Source of the DNA: Saprospiraceae bacterium | GTDB taxonomy: Bacteria > Bacteroidota > Bacteroidia > Chitinophagales > Saprospiraceae | DNA: 52,804 nt | Assembly: GCA_013001975.1 (NCBI GenBank) | Contig: JABDKX010000016.1 | Span: 1 to 52,804 of the forward strand | Reading direction: 5' to 3' | In this document: one piece after another, positions 33,241-42,537 of the stretch | How positions within the stretch are numbered: the first letter of the stretch is position 1 | Layout of the letters: the number at the start of each line of letters is the position of its first letter | The notes under the pieces: generated by a model | Seen by the model: the letters and a program-made list of their open reading frames with translations, nothing else | Database searches by the model: none | Told to the model about the DNA's origin: nothing | Position numbers and translations under genes: made by a program

Positions 33241-34116
33241 TTGCAAAAATATAAAGAGATACTAAAAAGATTAACTCATTTCTTCAATCAACCTTTTCCA
33301 GAAGAAATCAATATACAGACGACAATTAAAACAGCGGTAATTGTATCTATATTTATTTTTTTATTCCTTTATTCCTTTCGTCCTTTTGGGCTTCATCTAG
33401 TTGGGGAAGACATACTTTTATTTTCTTTTTATTTCGCAGTTATCACTTTTATTATAACTGTGTTGTATGATTTTTTACTTATTTATCTTTTAAAGGTAAA
33501 AACCAACTTACCATCATGGACTTTAGGCAAGTGGTTTATATCAGTCCTCGGGTTAATTACTTTGATTTCAATTGCTAATGCATTTTTAATGTTAAAACTT
33601 AATCCAAATAGTCATTTTTCGACGATGCATTTTCTTTTGAATTTAAAAGCAACATTCTTAATTGGTATTTTTCCGTTGCTATTTTTTGGATCATTAATAG
33701 TTTCAAAACGAACCAAGGAAAATGCAAATATTGCAGATTCAATTCATGTTAAGCCTAGGCAACTAGAGATAGAAAATGAAAATAAAATTGTAATTGATAT
33801 GAATGGACAAAATCTTTATATACGAGTTGAGGATTTTGTTCTAGCCGAAGCCATGCAAAACTATGTAACGATTTATCATTTAAATAATGAACAACAGATT
33901 ATAAAAACCACCTTCAGGTCAACATTAAAATCGTTTCTTGAAAAGGTAAATGATCATCAAGTATTACAAAGTCATCGGTCATATATTGTTAATTGTGTGC
34001 ACATCAAAGATGTTTCTGGTAACGCTCAAGGATTGAAACTTGAGCTACAAAACACGGATATTATTGTTCCCGTATCTAGAAAGTATATTCCATTATTCAG
34101 GTCAAAATTTAATTGA
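33241..34116 (+). CDS. Membrane-bound LytTR DNA-binding regulator
   Basis: A 291-residue protein. Four membrane helices in residues ~30-160 are followed by a LytTR domain (about 190-291). Its marks are LYIRVEDFVLAEAMQNYVTIYH, FRSTLKSFLEKV and LQSHRSYIVNCVHIK. No receiver domain is present, so sensing is probably by the membrane part itself. The start is TTG at 33241; a stop codon 15 nt upstream leaves no in-frame ATG. Next gene, 116 bp on, encodes a membrane protein and may be its target. Confidence 0.85.
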   Translation: MQKYKEILKRLTHFFNQPFPEEINIQTTIKTAVIVSIFIFLFLYSFRPFGLHLVGEDILLFSFYFAVITFIITVLYDFLLIYLLKVKTNLPSWTLGKWFISVLGLITLISIANAFLMLKLNPNSHFSTMHFLLNLKATFLIGIFPLLFFGSLIVSKRTKENANIADSIHVKPRQLEIENENKIVIDMNGQNLYIRVEDFVLAEAMQNYVTIYHLNNEQQIIKTTFRSTLKSFLEKVNDHQVLQSHRSYIVNCVHIKDVSGNAQGLKLELQNTDIIVPVSRKYIPLFRSKFN

Positions 34117-34150
34117 CATTCATCCCAAACCATGTCGCTAATCCCTAAAT

Positions 34151-34166
34151 CGTGATATTTATCACA
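34151..34166. promoter_or_regulatory. CRP/FNR-type operator upstream of the DUF2306-like gene
   Basis: CGTGATATTTATCACA contains GTGA-N6-TCAC, a perfect dyad, matching the CRP-family core. It lies 67 bp before the start codon and about 50 bp upstream of the -7 element, a normal activator position. No CRP/FNR regulator gene is in the window. Confidence 0.45.
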
Positions 34167-34214
34167 GTTCTTTACCATTCATCACAATAGAATCAGTTTT
34201 AATATTTTGACACA

Positions 34215-34222
34215 TATGTTTG
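34215..34222 (+). promoter_or_regulatory. -7 promoter element of DUF2306-like gene
   Basis: TATGTTTG matches TAnnTTTG exactly, 10 nt before the ATG at 34233; the transcript would have a very short leader. Confidence 0.45.
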
Positions 34223-34232
34223 TATAAAAATT

Positions 34233-34943
34233 ATGCAAATGCAACTATACGATAAGATTTTATTGACGATTCATATCACTGTTGGTGTTATCAGCTTGAT
34301 AACATTTATGATTCCAATGTTTGTTAGAAAAGGCGGTAACATTCACATCAAAATTGGTAAGGTATATATTTACTGTATGTGGATTGTTGTATGTTCAGCA
34401 TTTTTACTGTCTATAAACAATCTCATATTAAAGCATTATGTTGCTGCGGTTTTTCTAGGTTATCTAACGCTTATAACAGCCAATCCTTTATGGTATGGGT
34501 ATTCAATTCTTAAGTATAAAAAAGATGTGCCAACTTCATTTCTGGAAAAGAAAAAAATATTTGACATTGTTGTTGTATTGGGAGCGATTGGCAATTTAAT
34601 TTACTTCTATTATCTGGGAGGTAAAGGACAAAGTATTCTTCTTTTAATTTTTGGCATTATAGGATTGACGAATATGCCATCGGTCATTGCACCCATTAAT
34701 AAATTAAAGTCAAAATCAAATTGGTATTTAGATCACATGGAAGGTATGATTATAACAGGAATCGCTGCATACACTGCTTTTTTTGCTTTTGGTGGCGCAA
34801 CTTTTTTCGGAAAGATCTTTTCTGGTTCTATGATGGCAATTCCTTGGATTTTGCCAAGTATCTTGGGTGCGATTACAATAAAATATTTTAAGGTGAAATA
34901 TTTGCGAAAAATCAACACAAAAGGTATTACAACTACAAATTAA
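34233..34943 (+). CDS. DUF2306-like integral membrane protein
   Basis: A 236-residue protein with seven to eight hydrophobic helices. An early HIKIGKVYIYCMW motif follows the first helix, like the HRxLGRxY motif of DUF2306 membrane proteins. Also present is a conserved DHMEGMIITGIAAYTAF block late in the sequence. Function unknown. It has its own promoter behind a CRP-like site and follows the LytTR regulator. Its end overlaps the convergent tex gene by 4 nt. Confidence 0.7.
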   Translation: MQMQLYDKILLTIHITVGVISLITFMIPMFVRKGGNIHIKIGKVYIYCMWIVVCSAFLLSINNLILKHYVAAVFLGYLTLITANPLWYGYSILKYKKDVPTSFLEKKKIFDIVVVLGAIGNLIYFYYLGGKGQSILLLIFGIIGLTNMPSVIAPINKLKSKSNWYLDHMEGMIITGIAAYTAFFAFGGATFFGKIFSGSMMAIPWILPSILGAITIKYFKVKYLRKINTKGITTTN

Positions 34944-37072
34944 TTTGCTTGCTTTATTGAAAGGCCAACTCTTTTCCTTTGGGCATCAATATTTATAACC
35001 TTAACATTAACTTCTTGATTTAAATGGAGCACTTCAGAAACATCATTAATAAACTTATTGGTAATTTCAGATATGTGAACAAGACCAGACTCTTTAATGC
35101 CAATATCAACAAATGCTCCAAACTTAGTTATGTTGTTTACGATCCCAGGTAAAATCATTCCTTCATATAAATCATCTATTGAATTAATATCATTAGAGAA
35201 TTTTACAACGCTTGCTTTGCCCCTAGGATCTAACCCAGGCTTTTCTAACTCTTTGGTTATATCCAACAATGTCGGCAAACCTATTTTGTCAGTACAGTAG
35301 TCTTGAAGTTTAATGTTCTTTTGAGATTCTTTGTCTACAATTAATTTGGCTAAAGACAATTTTTTATCCCTTGCGATTTTCTCAACAACCGAATAAGCCT
35401 CAGGGTGAACGGCTGTATTATCAAGCGGATTATCGGCATTTTTTATTCTTAAAAATCCTGCACTTTGTTCATACGCCTTTTTTCCCATACGCGGCACTTT
35501 TAATAATGCTTTTCTGCTTTTAAAAGATCCGTTTTCTTTTCTAAATTTTACAATATTGCTTCCAAGAACAAGTCCTAAACCAGAGATGTGCTTTAATAAT
35601 TCAGCACTTGCTGTATTCAAATCAATGCCGACAGTGTTGACACAACTTGAAATTGTTTCTTCTAAACCTTCTTTTAGTAAGACTTGATTTACATCATGTT
35701 GGTATTGTCCAACACCGATTGATTTTGGATCGATTTTAACGAGTTCAGCCAATGGATCCATCAGCCTTCTTCCAATCGAAACAGCTCCTCTGACAGTAAT
35801 ATCCTTATGAGGAAACTCCTTTCTTGCAATTTCGGAAGCAGAGTAAATAGAAGCACCACTTTCATTTACAAAAAAGACATCTACAGTGCTGTCAAACTTA
35901 ATATTATTAACCATCTTATAAGTTTCCTTACCAGCAGTACCATTACCAATAGCTATAGCCTCAACGTTATATTTGTCAACAAGAAACGCAATGGAAGATT
36001 GAGCTTCAAATATTTTAGATTGTGGAGGGTGGGGGTAAATCGTTTCGTCGTGTATCAGGTTGCCGTTAGTATCAAGAACGACTAACTTGCACCCTGTTCT
36101 GAAGCCTGGATCTAATGCTAAAATAGATTTAGACCCTAATGGAGGAGACAATAATAGTTCTTTTAAGTTCTTTGTAAAAACTTCTATGGCTTCTTTGTCG
36201 GCTTTGAGTTTGGCTGATTTTTTCGTTTCATTCTCAATGGAGGGAATTATCAATCTTTTTAAAGCATCTTGAATGGCCAGTTTAATTTGATCAGCAGAAT
36301 CAGTACCGTGTCTTTTAATATAAAACCGCTCAAGGTTATGAATTAAATTTTCTTTATCTACATCTAATTTCACTTTTAAGAATCCTTCTTTTTCTCCTCT
36401 GAAAATGGCGAGCAACCTATGTGAAGGAATTCGTTTCAAGCTTTCGCTATAATCAAAATATTGTTCGTATTTCGATGCAGCCTCCTTCTTTGACTTTACC
36501 AACGTAGATTCAATTATGGCCGTTCGATTAAACAATTGTCTTGCTGAATCTCTTGTTTTACTATTTTCACTAATCCACTCTGCAATTATAAAGCGTGCGC
36601 CTTCAAATGCAGCATCTACATTTTTTACACTTTTAGTTACAAATTTTTGAGATTGGAATAACAAGTCGTTCAGACTTTGAGATACGATGAGCTTAGCTAA
36701 AGGTTCTAATCCATTTTTTCTAGCAATAGCAGCCTTCGTTTGTACTTTCTTTTTAAAAGGCAAATACAAATCTTCCAAATGTTGATTCGACCAACAGTTT
36801 TCAATTTTTTTCTTTAGGTCATGTGATAATTGTCCTTGTTCTTCAATGGATTTTAAAATAGATTTTTTTCTTTTGATCAAATCTTCAAGTGATTGCAATT
36901 CTTTTTTGATTGCACTGATTTGAATCTCATCTAACGATCCGGTCACTTCTTTTCTATATCTCGCTATAAATGGGATGGTTGCACCATCAGAAAAAAGGCT
37001 AACAGTGTTCTTTACTGATTGAAATGGTAAAGACAACCTGTCTTGAATAATACGAACGATGGTTTCTGTCAT
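34940..37072 (-). CDS. tex: Tex family RNA-binding transcription accessory protein
   Basis: A 710-residue cytosolic protein. The N-terminal Tex region (TIPFIARYRKEVTGSLDEIQI) is followed by a YqgF/RNase H-like domain (SILALDPGFRTGCKLVVLD, residues ~318-400). Next comes a helix-hairpin-helix region (LNTASAELLKHISGLGLVLGSNIV), and the C-terminal S1 domain (YEGMILPGIVNNITKFGAFVDIGIKESGLVHISE) ends near 705. Length is slightly below the E. coli protein (773). It binds RNA and influences transcription and toxin expression in other bacteria. Confidence 0.96.
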   Translation of the reverse strand: MTETIVRIIQDRLSLPFQSVKNTVSLFSDGATIPFIARYRKEVTGSLDEIQISAIKKELQSLEDLIKRKKSILKSIEEQGQLSHDLKKKIENCWSNQHLEDLYLPFKKKVQTKAAIARKNGLEPLAKLIVSQSLNDLLFQSQKFVTKSVKNVDAAFEGARFIIAEWISENSKTRDSARQLFNRTAIIESTLVKSKKEAASKYEQYFDYSESLKRIPSHRLLAIFRGEKEGFLKVKLDVDKENLIHNLERFYIKRHGTDSADQIKLAIQDALKRLIIPSIENETKKSAKLKADKEAIEVFTKNLKELLLSPPLGSKSILALDPGFRTGCKLVVLDTNGNLIHDETIYPHPPQSKIFEAQSSIAFLVDKYNVEAIAIGNGTAGKETYKMVNNIKFDSTVDVFFVNESGASIYSASEIARKEFPHKDITVRGAVSIGRRLMDPLAELVKIDPKSIGVGQYQHDVNQVLLKEGLEETISSCVNTVGIDLNTASAELLKHISGLGLVLGSNIVKFRKENGSFKSRKALLKVPRMGKKAYEQSAGFLRIKNADNPLDNTAVHPEAYSVVEKIARDKKLSLAKLIVDKESQKNIKLQDYCTDKIGLPTLLDITKELEKPGLDPRGKASVVKFSNDINSIDDLYEGMILPGIVNNITKFGAFVDIGIKESGLVHISEITNKFINDVSEVLHLNQEVNVKVINIDAQRKRVGLSIKQAN

Positions 37073-37101
37073 TGAATATTCAAATCTGACTAGTTAAAAT
37101 A

Positions 37102-37722
37102 TTATAATGCGGCTAAAATATCCGATAAAGTAGCCCTTTTGCTGTAATCGGGGTCATAGTGAACGTATTTTATTGTACCGTCTTTCCCTATTAAGTAAGT
37201 TGCTGGAATAGGTAAGATTGCATTTTGCTGACCATTGATTTCGGCTAGTGTCGTTCCTTTATATTTTAAAACTTTATCTTGATATTCTTGGGTCACATTG
37301 AAAGCGACCTGATATGATTTCATGATTGAATTATCAGAATCTGCTATTACAGGAAATTCTAAGTTGTTATTTTCTACTGTCTTTTTAATATTGGCTTCTA
37401 CTTCTGGCGCTATTGCAACAACTTGAACACCAGCTGAGGAAAGCGTTGAAAACTCTTCTTGAAATTCTAAAAGACTTCTTTGACAAATGCCACACCAGTA
37501 GCCCCTATAAAAAACAACTAATACAGGTCCATCCTCATTTAATTGAGCTAATGAAACCGTTTGGCCATTCTGATCGACACCTTTAAAAGTGGGAGCTGTC
37601 GTTCCAAGTTCTAAAGGAGACAAATCAGAACTTGATTGATCAATACCGAATTTTGAATAATCTTGACCGACCAAGCTTACTAAAAAGCAAACCAGGAAGG
37701 CTAGTGTTGAAATGTATTTCAT
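37102..37722 (-). CDS. Exported peroxiredoxin-like (AhpC/TSA) protein
   Basis: A 206-residue protein with a signal peptide (MKYISTLAFLVCFLVSLVGQ). The thioredoxin-fold redox motif is FYRGYWCGICQRSLLEF with Cys77 and Cys80, and PATYLIGKDGTIKYVHYD near the C-terminus. It fits the AhpC/TSA peroxiredoxin-like family in the cell envelope. It may reduce peroxides or exchange disulfides; the CxxC layout leaves both open. A single gene, 29 nt upstream of tex. Confidence 0.85.
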   Translation of the reverse strand: MKYISTLAFLVCFLVSLVGQDYSKFGIDQSSSDLSPLELGTTAPTFKGVDQNGQTVSLAQLNEDGPVLVVFYRGYWCGICQRSLLEFQEEFSTLSSAGVQVVAIAPEVEANIKKTVENNNLEFPVIADSDNSIMKSYQVAFNVTQEYQDKVLKYKGTTLAEINGQQNAILPIPATYLIGKDGTIKYVHYDPDYSKRATLSDILAAL

Positions 37723-37794
37723 GAAGATTTAAATTTAATTTAATGTTCACAAGAATAACTATTTCACTTCAATACTGGTTTATTAAGGATTAAA

Positions 37795-37802
37795 TAAATT
37801 TG
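37795..37802 (+). promoter_or_regulatory. -7 promoter element of hydroxyacid dehydrogenase gene
   Basis: TAAATTTG matches TAnnTTTG exactly, 16 nt before the start codon at 37819. A clear -33 element is absent. Confidence 0.4.
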
Positions 37803-37818
37803 AGCTTAATTTCAGGGT

Positions 37819-38754
37819 ATGAAAAAAGTATTGGTTACGGACTATGTACACGAATCACTTATTCGGGGGTTAGAATCAATGGGGTTTAACGTTTACTATG
37901 ATCCAAATTACAACGTTTCCGAATTAGAAAAGGATCTTCCAGGATTGTCAGGCATAGTGATTAATAGTAAAATCAAAATGTTTGCTGAACGCATCGAAAT
38001 GGCTAATGAGCTTGAGTTTATAGCCAGGTTAGGTTCTGGTTTAGAGATAATTGACCTCCAATCAGCTGAAAAAAACAAGGTTAAGGTCTATAATTCACCC
38101 GAAGGAAATAGAAATGCAGTTGCAGAACATGCAATGGGCATGCTGTTATCGTTGTCTAACAACATTTTGCGAGGAGACAGAGAAGTCAGAAAACAAGAGT
38201 GGTTTAGAGAGGCTAATAGGGGATTTGAATTGGAAGGTAAGACAATTGGAATTGTCGGACTCGGCAACACAGGCAAATCTATGGCGCGTAAATTGTCGGG
38301 GTGGTCACTAAAAGTAGTCTTTCACGACCCCCACGTATTGAATGTGCCACCAGATTTAGATTATATTGAATCTGTAAGTTTGGAAAAGCTGATAAAAATT
38401 GCTGACATTATCAGTTTACATGTTCAACTAACACCAGAAACCAATCACTTGGTTGACAATGCGTTTATTCAAAAGTGTAAAAAGGGATTTATCCTTATCA
38501 ACACATCACGAGGCTCTGTAATAGATACTAAAAGTGTCGTTGAAGGGCTTGAAAATGGACAAATTGGAGGCGCTTGCTTAGATGTTTTTGAAAATGAAAA
38601 GCCAACAACCTACACATCTGAAGAAAATAGCCTGTATAGTAGACTTTTTAAGCTAAATAATGTTGTTTTGACGCCGCACGTTGCAGGCTGGACAAACGAA
38701 TCTTTGTTTAAAATAGCTCAAGTTTTGCTAGATAAGATTAAATGTGGAATTTAA
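37819..38754 (+). CDS. D-2-hydroxyacid dehydrogenase (3-phosphoglycerate dehydrogenase-like)
   Basis: A 311-residue NAD(P)-dependent oxidoreductase. The dinucleotide fold GIVGLGNTGKSMARKL is at residues 144-159, and catalytic residues fit the family: Arg231 (NTSRGSVID), Glu260 and His287 (TPHVAGWT). There is no ACT domain, so it is the short form of SerA-like enzymes. It might catalyse the first step of serine synthesis or reduce another 2-keto acid. No serC or serB is adjacent. Confidence 0.88.
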   Translation: MKKVLVTDYVHESLIRGLESMGFNVYYDPNYNVSELEKDLPGLSGIVINSKIKMFAERIEMANELEFIARLGSGLEIIDLQSAEKNKVKVYNSPEGNRNAVAEHAMGMLLSLSNNILRGDREVRKQEWFREANRGFELEGKTIGIVGLGNTGKSMARKLSGWSLKVVFHDPHVLNVPPDLDYIESVSLEKLIKIADIISLHVQLTPETNHLVDNAFIQKCKKGFILINTSRGSVIDTKSVVEGLENGQIGGACLDVFENEKPTTYTSEENSLYSRLFKLNNVVLTPHVAGWTNESLFKIAQVLLDKIKCGI

Positions 38755-38777
38755 TGGTGTCTATGTGGAGACTTCAT

Positions 38778-38808
38778 AATATTTAAATTTTGCAAGACTT
38801 TAAATATT
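38778..38808. promoter_or_regulatory. 10-bp inverted repeat upstream of the TonB receptor
   Basis: AATATTTAAA (38778-38787) and TTTAAATATT (38799-38808) are perfectly complementary with an 11-nt loop. The arm-loop join resembles the Bacteroidota -7 region (AAATTTTGC). It lies 39 bp before the receptor gene and may be an operator or leader hairpin. Confidence 0.35.
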
Positions 38809-38846
38809 TATTAACATTGTGTGCTTCTAGAAAGCCAGCTTAATTA

Positions 38847-41800
38847 ATGAAAATCAAAAGCAAAAAAATGATCAAGAAATTTACATTTTTTATTCTTTGT
38901 CTCTTTTTCTCGGGTATTGCGTTTTCTCAAACGACTATCCAAGGGAAAATTACTGAAGAAGCAACAGGAGATGCTGTACTTTTTGCAACTGTAGCATTAT
39001 ATAAAAATGATGTTTTGATGCAAGGAACAGAATCGGATTTTGATGGTAATTACTCTTTTTCTGACATCGATCCCGGTACTTATGATATCGAAATCAGCTT
39101 TTTAACGCTTCAAACACAAAGGATTAACGGTGTTGTTGCAAAAGCAGGTAAGGTCAATAAAGTGGATGTTGTCATGAAGGAGGAAAGTGTACTTATTGAA
39201 GGTGTAGAAATTGTAGACTATAAGGTCCCGTTAGTTGAATTTGATAATACAACACAAGGAAAGGCTTTAACTTCTGAAAACATTCAAGCATTACCTACTA
39301 AAAATATTGGAGCGATTGCTGCTACTTCTGCGGGGGTATCCTTAGATAATAATGGAAATATTTCTGTAAGAGGATCAAGAACCAACTCTACATATTATTA
39401 TATTGATGGCATTAGAGTTTCTTCTGCGAATGCCAACAATTTGGTTCCACAAGCTCAGATTGAGCAAATGCAGATCATAACTGGTGGAATTGAAGCAAGA
39501 TATGGTGACGTAACGGGAGGTATTATATCTATTACAACCAGAGGACCTTCAAATAAGTACAGTGGTGGAGTGGAATTGGAAACAAGTGAGTTCTTAGACG
39601 CATATGGTTATAACTTAGTCAATGCAAATGTCAGTGGACCTATCATAAAAAATGACAAAGATGAATCTGTATTTGGCTTTAGAGCTTTTGGTCAATACAG
39701 AAAAATACAAGATGACTCACCATCTGCAGTGGGTGTTTACAGAGCAAGCGAATCTTTAATTAATAGGCTAGAAGCTGAACCAACTGCATTATTCAATGGA
39801 ATTACAATCCCAGCAACAGAGTTGGTTTCTGATCAAGTTCCTGAAGGCTCTGATGAGAGAGTGAACCGTTTAGATGCTGCACCAAATGAAGCAGATCGGG
39901 ATTATAACATGGGATTAAATCTTGATGCTAGAATTGGCAAAATTGATCTTACTTTATCAGGTACTTACTACGATAGTAAAAACCAATTTACACCAAGTAG
40001 AGCTTGGGGATTATATAATTGGACTAATAACCCATATGGATATAGTTCAGGTTTTAGGTCAAGTATCAGGTTAAGGCACAAATTAGGTAACCAAACTTAT
40101 GGTGAAGGTGAAGAAAAGAAAGATGCTGTGATAAGAAATGCTTCCTATTCGATCCAGTTTGGATATGAAAAAGGAAACTCAAGAAATGAAGATGTGAGGC
40201 ATGAGGATAGAATTTTTAATTATGGGTATTGGGGTAATCAAGCTCGTGACTGGCAGCCAGCAATTGGTGTGATTGATACTTCAGATTACCAGGGAGAATA
40301 TCAACAATTTGGAAATTTCTTTTTTGGCCATGTTGGATATCAGCAAATTGACGGCGAATTTACGCCAGGAGAAGCCAATCCAGTTTTAGCAAGAATAAAT
40401 AATGTTAATGGTTTCTTTGAACCTGTTGGTAATGGGGGATGGGGATTGTATAATAATGTTGGAAGAGTTTACAATACTTTTTCTAAGTCAGAAAGTGAAA
40501 CATATACTGTAAATGTATCGAGTGGATTTGATTTTGTACCAGGAGGTTCTGATAAAGGAAAACATAATATCCAATTTGGATTTATGTATGAACAACGTGT
40601 ACGAAGAAATTGGTCGATAAACCCAACGGCACTTTGGACATTGATGCGGACACAAGTTAACAGGCACATCGAGCAAGGCATTGATCCAAATCAACCTCTT
40701 GGCTTAATTGAGCAACCTGGATTCCCAGACGGAACTCAGTTCCAATCTTATGCACCATTAAATAATGAAGCTGAATTTGGCGAAAATACTTTCTTCAGAA
40801 ATGTTAGAAATATAACTGGAGATGGCATAACCGATTTTGTTAATGTAGATCAACTTGATCCAAACATGTTGTCACTTGGTATGTTTTCCCCTTCGGAATT
40901 AAATGCTTTCAGACAAGTAGGTTTAAATTACTTTGGTTATGATTACGAAGGAAACAAAACTTCAGGTGCTATAGGATTTGATGACTTGTTTAATGAAAGA
41001 GATGGTGAAGGAAGAAGAACATTAAATGTTGCGCCATTCCAACCTATATATGGTGCAGGATACATACAGGATAAATTTACCTTTAAAGACATCATCTTCA
41101 GATTAGGACTGAGAGTGGATTATTATGATGCAAATACCAAAGTATTAAAAGATCCATTTACATTAAGTCAAATAAATACAGTAGATGAATTCTTTAAATT
41201 AAATCCTGACATAGAGAGACCAGATGTACCTGACGATTATGCTGTGTATGTTGAAGGTGAAGGCTCAAACCAGGTTAAAGGATTCAGATCTGGTGACGAC
41301 TGGTTTTTACCAGATGGAACGGCAACAGATGGTAACTTATTATTTGGTGGTGGATTGGTGTTCCCATCATATGTGGAATCTGACCCAGCAGCAAGGGATT
41401 TAAAAAATGAAAATTATAATCCAGAAAGAACATTCAAAGATTATGATCCTCAATTAAATTTCATGCCTCGTTTAGCATTCTCATTTCCAATTTCAGAATC
41501 TGCCGGTTTCTTTGCTCACTATGATGTATTGGTTGAAAGACCAACTTCAAATACTGTAGCAACATCATTAAACTATTTCAACTTTAATGAAACCTTTACT
41601 GGCGGATTTAATAACCCAGATTTAAAGCCTCAGAAAACGATTGATTATGAAGTCGGATTCCAACAAAAAATATCTAATTCATCAGCTATAAAAGTTTCAG
41701 CTTACTATAAAGAATTAAGAGACTTAATACAGCAACGAATATTTACATTCGTTCCATCACCAATCACTCAGTATCAATCGTATGCGAACATTGATTTTGG

Positions 41801-42509
41801 AACTGTAAAAGGATTTTCTTTTAATTATGATATGAGAAGAACTGGCAACTTCGAGTTGTCAATGACTTATACACTTCAATTTGCTGATGGTTCTGGTTCT
41901 GATGCGAACTCTTCTGGTGGATTAAATCAGAGAGGGGATATTAGAACATTATTACCACTTTCATTTGATGAAAGACATAGAATAACCGCCGTTGCAGATT
42001 ACCGATTCAGCAGTGGTAAAAATTATGATGGTCCAAGAATTGGAACAGCTGATATATTGGCTAATACTGGATTCAATTTATTATTTACAACTGTATCTGG
42101 TAGACCTTATTCTACATTTAAAACGGTTACAGGTCCATTGGGTGTGAGTCAAAGAGAAACCATTAATGGTGCAAGATTACCATGGCAAATCAATGCTGAT
42201 TTCCAAGTAGATAAAAATTTCACATTTAAATTATCAGAAGAATCAAAAAGATCTCTTGGTCTTAATGTGTATTTAAGGGTATCAAACTTATTTGATATTA
42301 GAAATGTAGTTGGAGTTTATAGGGCTTCTGATGATCCAGAAGATGAAGGTTATTTAACAAATGAATTTGGCGAACAGAGAATTAATCAAATTACTGAGTC
42401 AGGTTTTGATGTACAAAGCTTTTTGTCACATTATGGATGGAGAACAACCCAACCAGGGTTTTACACAAGACCACGACAAATATTTTTAGGAGCCATTTTC
42501 AATTTTTAA
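38847..42509 (+). CDS. TonB-dependent receptor with CarboxypepD_reg-like N-terminus
   Basis: A 1220-residue outer-membrane receptor. The signal peptide ends ...GIAFSQ; the alternative Met at residue 8 would also work. It is followed by a CarboxypepD_reg-like domain (about 30-117, TTIQGKITEEATGDAVLFATV). The plug domain (about 140-230) has NISVRGSRTNSTYYYIDGIRV and ITGGIEARYGDVTGGIISITTRG. The rest is a large barrel ending in ...RQIFLGAIFNF, a terminal Phe as in BamA substrates. No SusD-like gene follows. Instead a T9SS cargo gene starts 28 nt later and a PorV/PorQ-like gene follows, forming an operon. Confidence 0.92.
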   Translation: MKIKSKKMIKKFTFFILCLFFSGIAFSQTTIQGKITEEATGDAVLFATVALYKNDVLMQGTESDFDGNYSFSDIDPGTYDIEISFLTLQTQRINGVVAKAGKVNKVDVVMKEESVLIEGVEIVDYKVPLVEFDNTTQGKALTSENIQALPTKNIGAIAATSAGVSLDNNGNISVRGSRTNSTYYYIDGIRVSSANANNLVPQAQIEQMQIITGGIEARYGDVTGGIISITTRGPSNKYSGGVELETSEFLDAYGYNLVNANVSGPIIKNDKDESVFGFRAFGQYRKIQDDSPSAVGVYRASESLINRLEAEPTALFNGITIPATELVSDQVPEGSDERVNRLDAAPNEADRDYNMGLNLDARIGKIDLTLSGTYYDSKNQFTPSRAWGLYNWTNNPYGYSSGFRSSIRLRHKLGNQTYGEGEEKKDAVIRNASYSIQFGYEKGNSRNEDVRHEDRIFNYGYWGNQARDWQPAIGVIDTSDYQGEYQQFGNFFFGHVGYQQIDGEFTPGEANPVLARINNVNGFFEPVGNGGWGLYNNVGRVYNTFSKSESETYTVNVSSGFDFVPGGSDKGKHNIQFGFMYEQRVRRNWSINPTALWTLMRTQVNRHIEQGIDPNQPLGLIEQPGFPDGTQFQSYAPLNNEAEFGENTFFRNVRNITGDGITDFVNVDQLDPNMLSLGMFSPSELNAFRQVGLNYFGYDYEGNKTSGAIGFDDLFNERDGEGRRTLNVAPFQPIYGAGYIQDKFTFKDIIFRLGLRVDYYDANTKVLKDPFTLSQINTVDEFFKLNPDIERPDVPDDYAVYVEGEGSNQVKGFRSGDDWFLPDGTATDGNLLFGGGLVFPSYVESDPAARDLKNENYNPERTFKDYDPQLNFMPRLAFSFPISESAGFFAHYDVLVERPTSNTVATSLNYFNFNETFTGGFNNPDLKPQKTIDYEVGFQQKISNSSAIKVSAYYKELRDLIQQRIFTFVPSPITQYQSYANIDFGTVKGFSFNYDMRRTGNFELSMTYTLQFADGSGSDANSSGGLNQRGDIRTLLPLSFDERHRITAVADYRFSSGKNYDGPRIGTADILANTGFNLLFTTVSGRPYSTFKTVTGPLGVSQRETINGARLPWQINADFQVDKNFTFKLSEESKRSLGLNVYLRVSNLFDIRNVVGVYRASDDPEDEGYLTNEFGEQRINQITESGFDVQSFLSHYGWRTTQPGFYTRPRQIFLGAIFNF

Positions 42510-42537
42510 TAGAAACAGATTTATCAAAAGATAAAAG

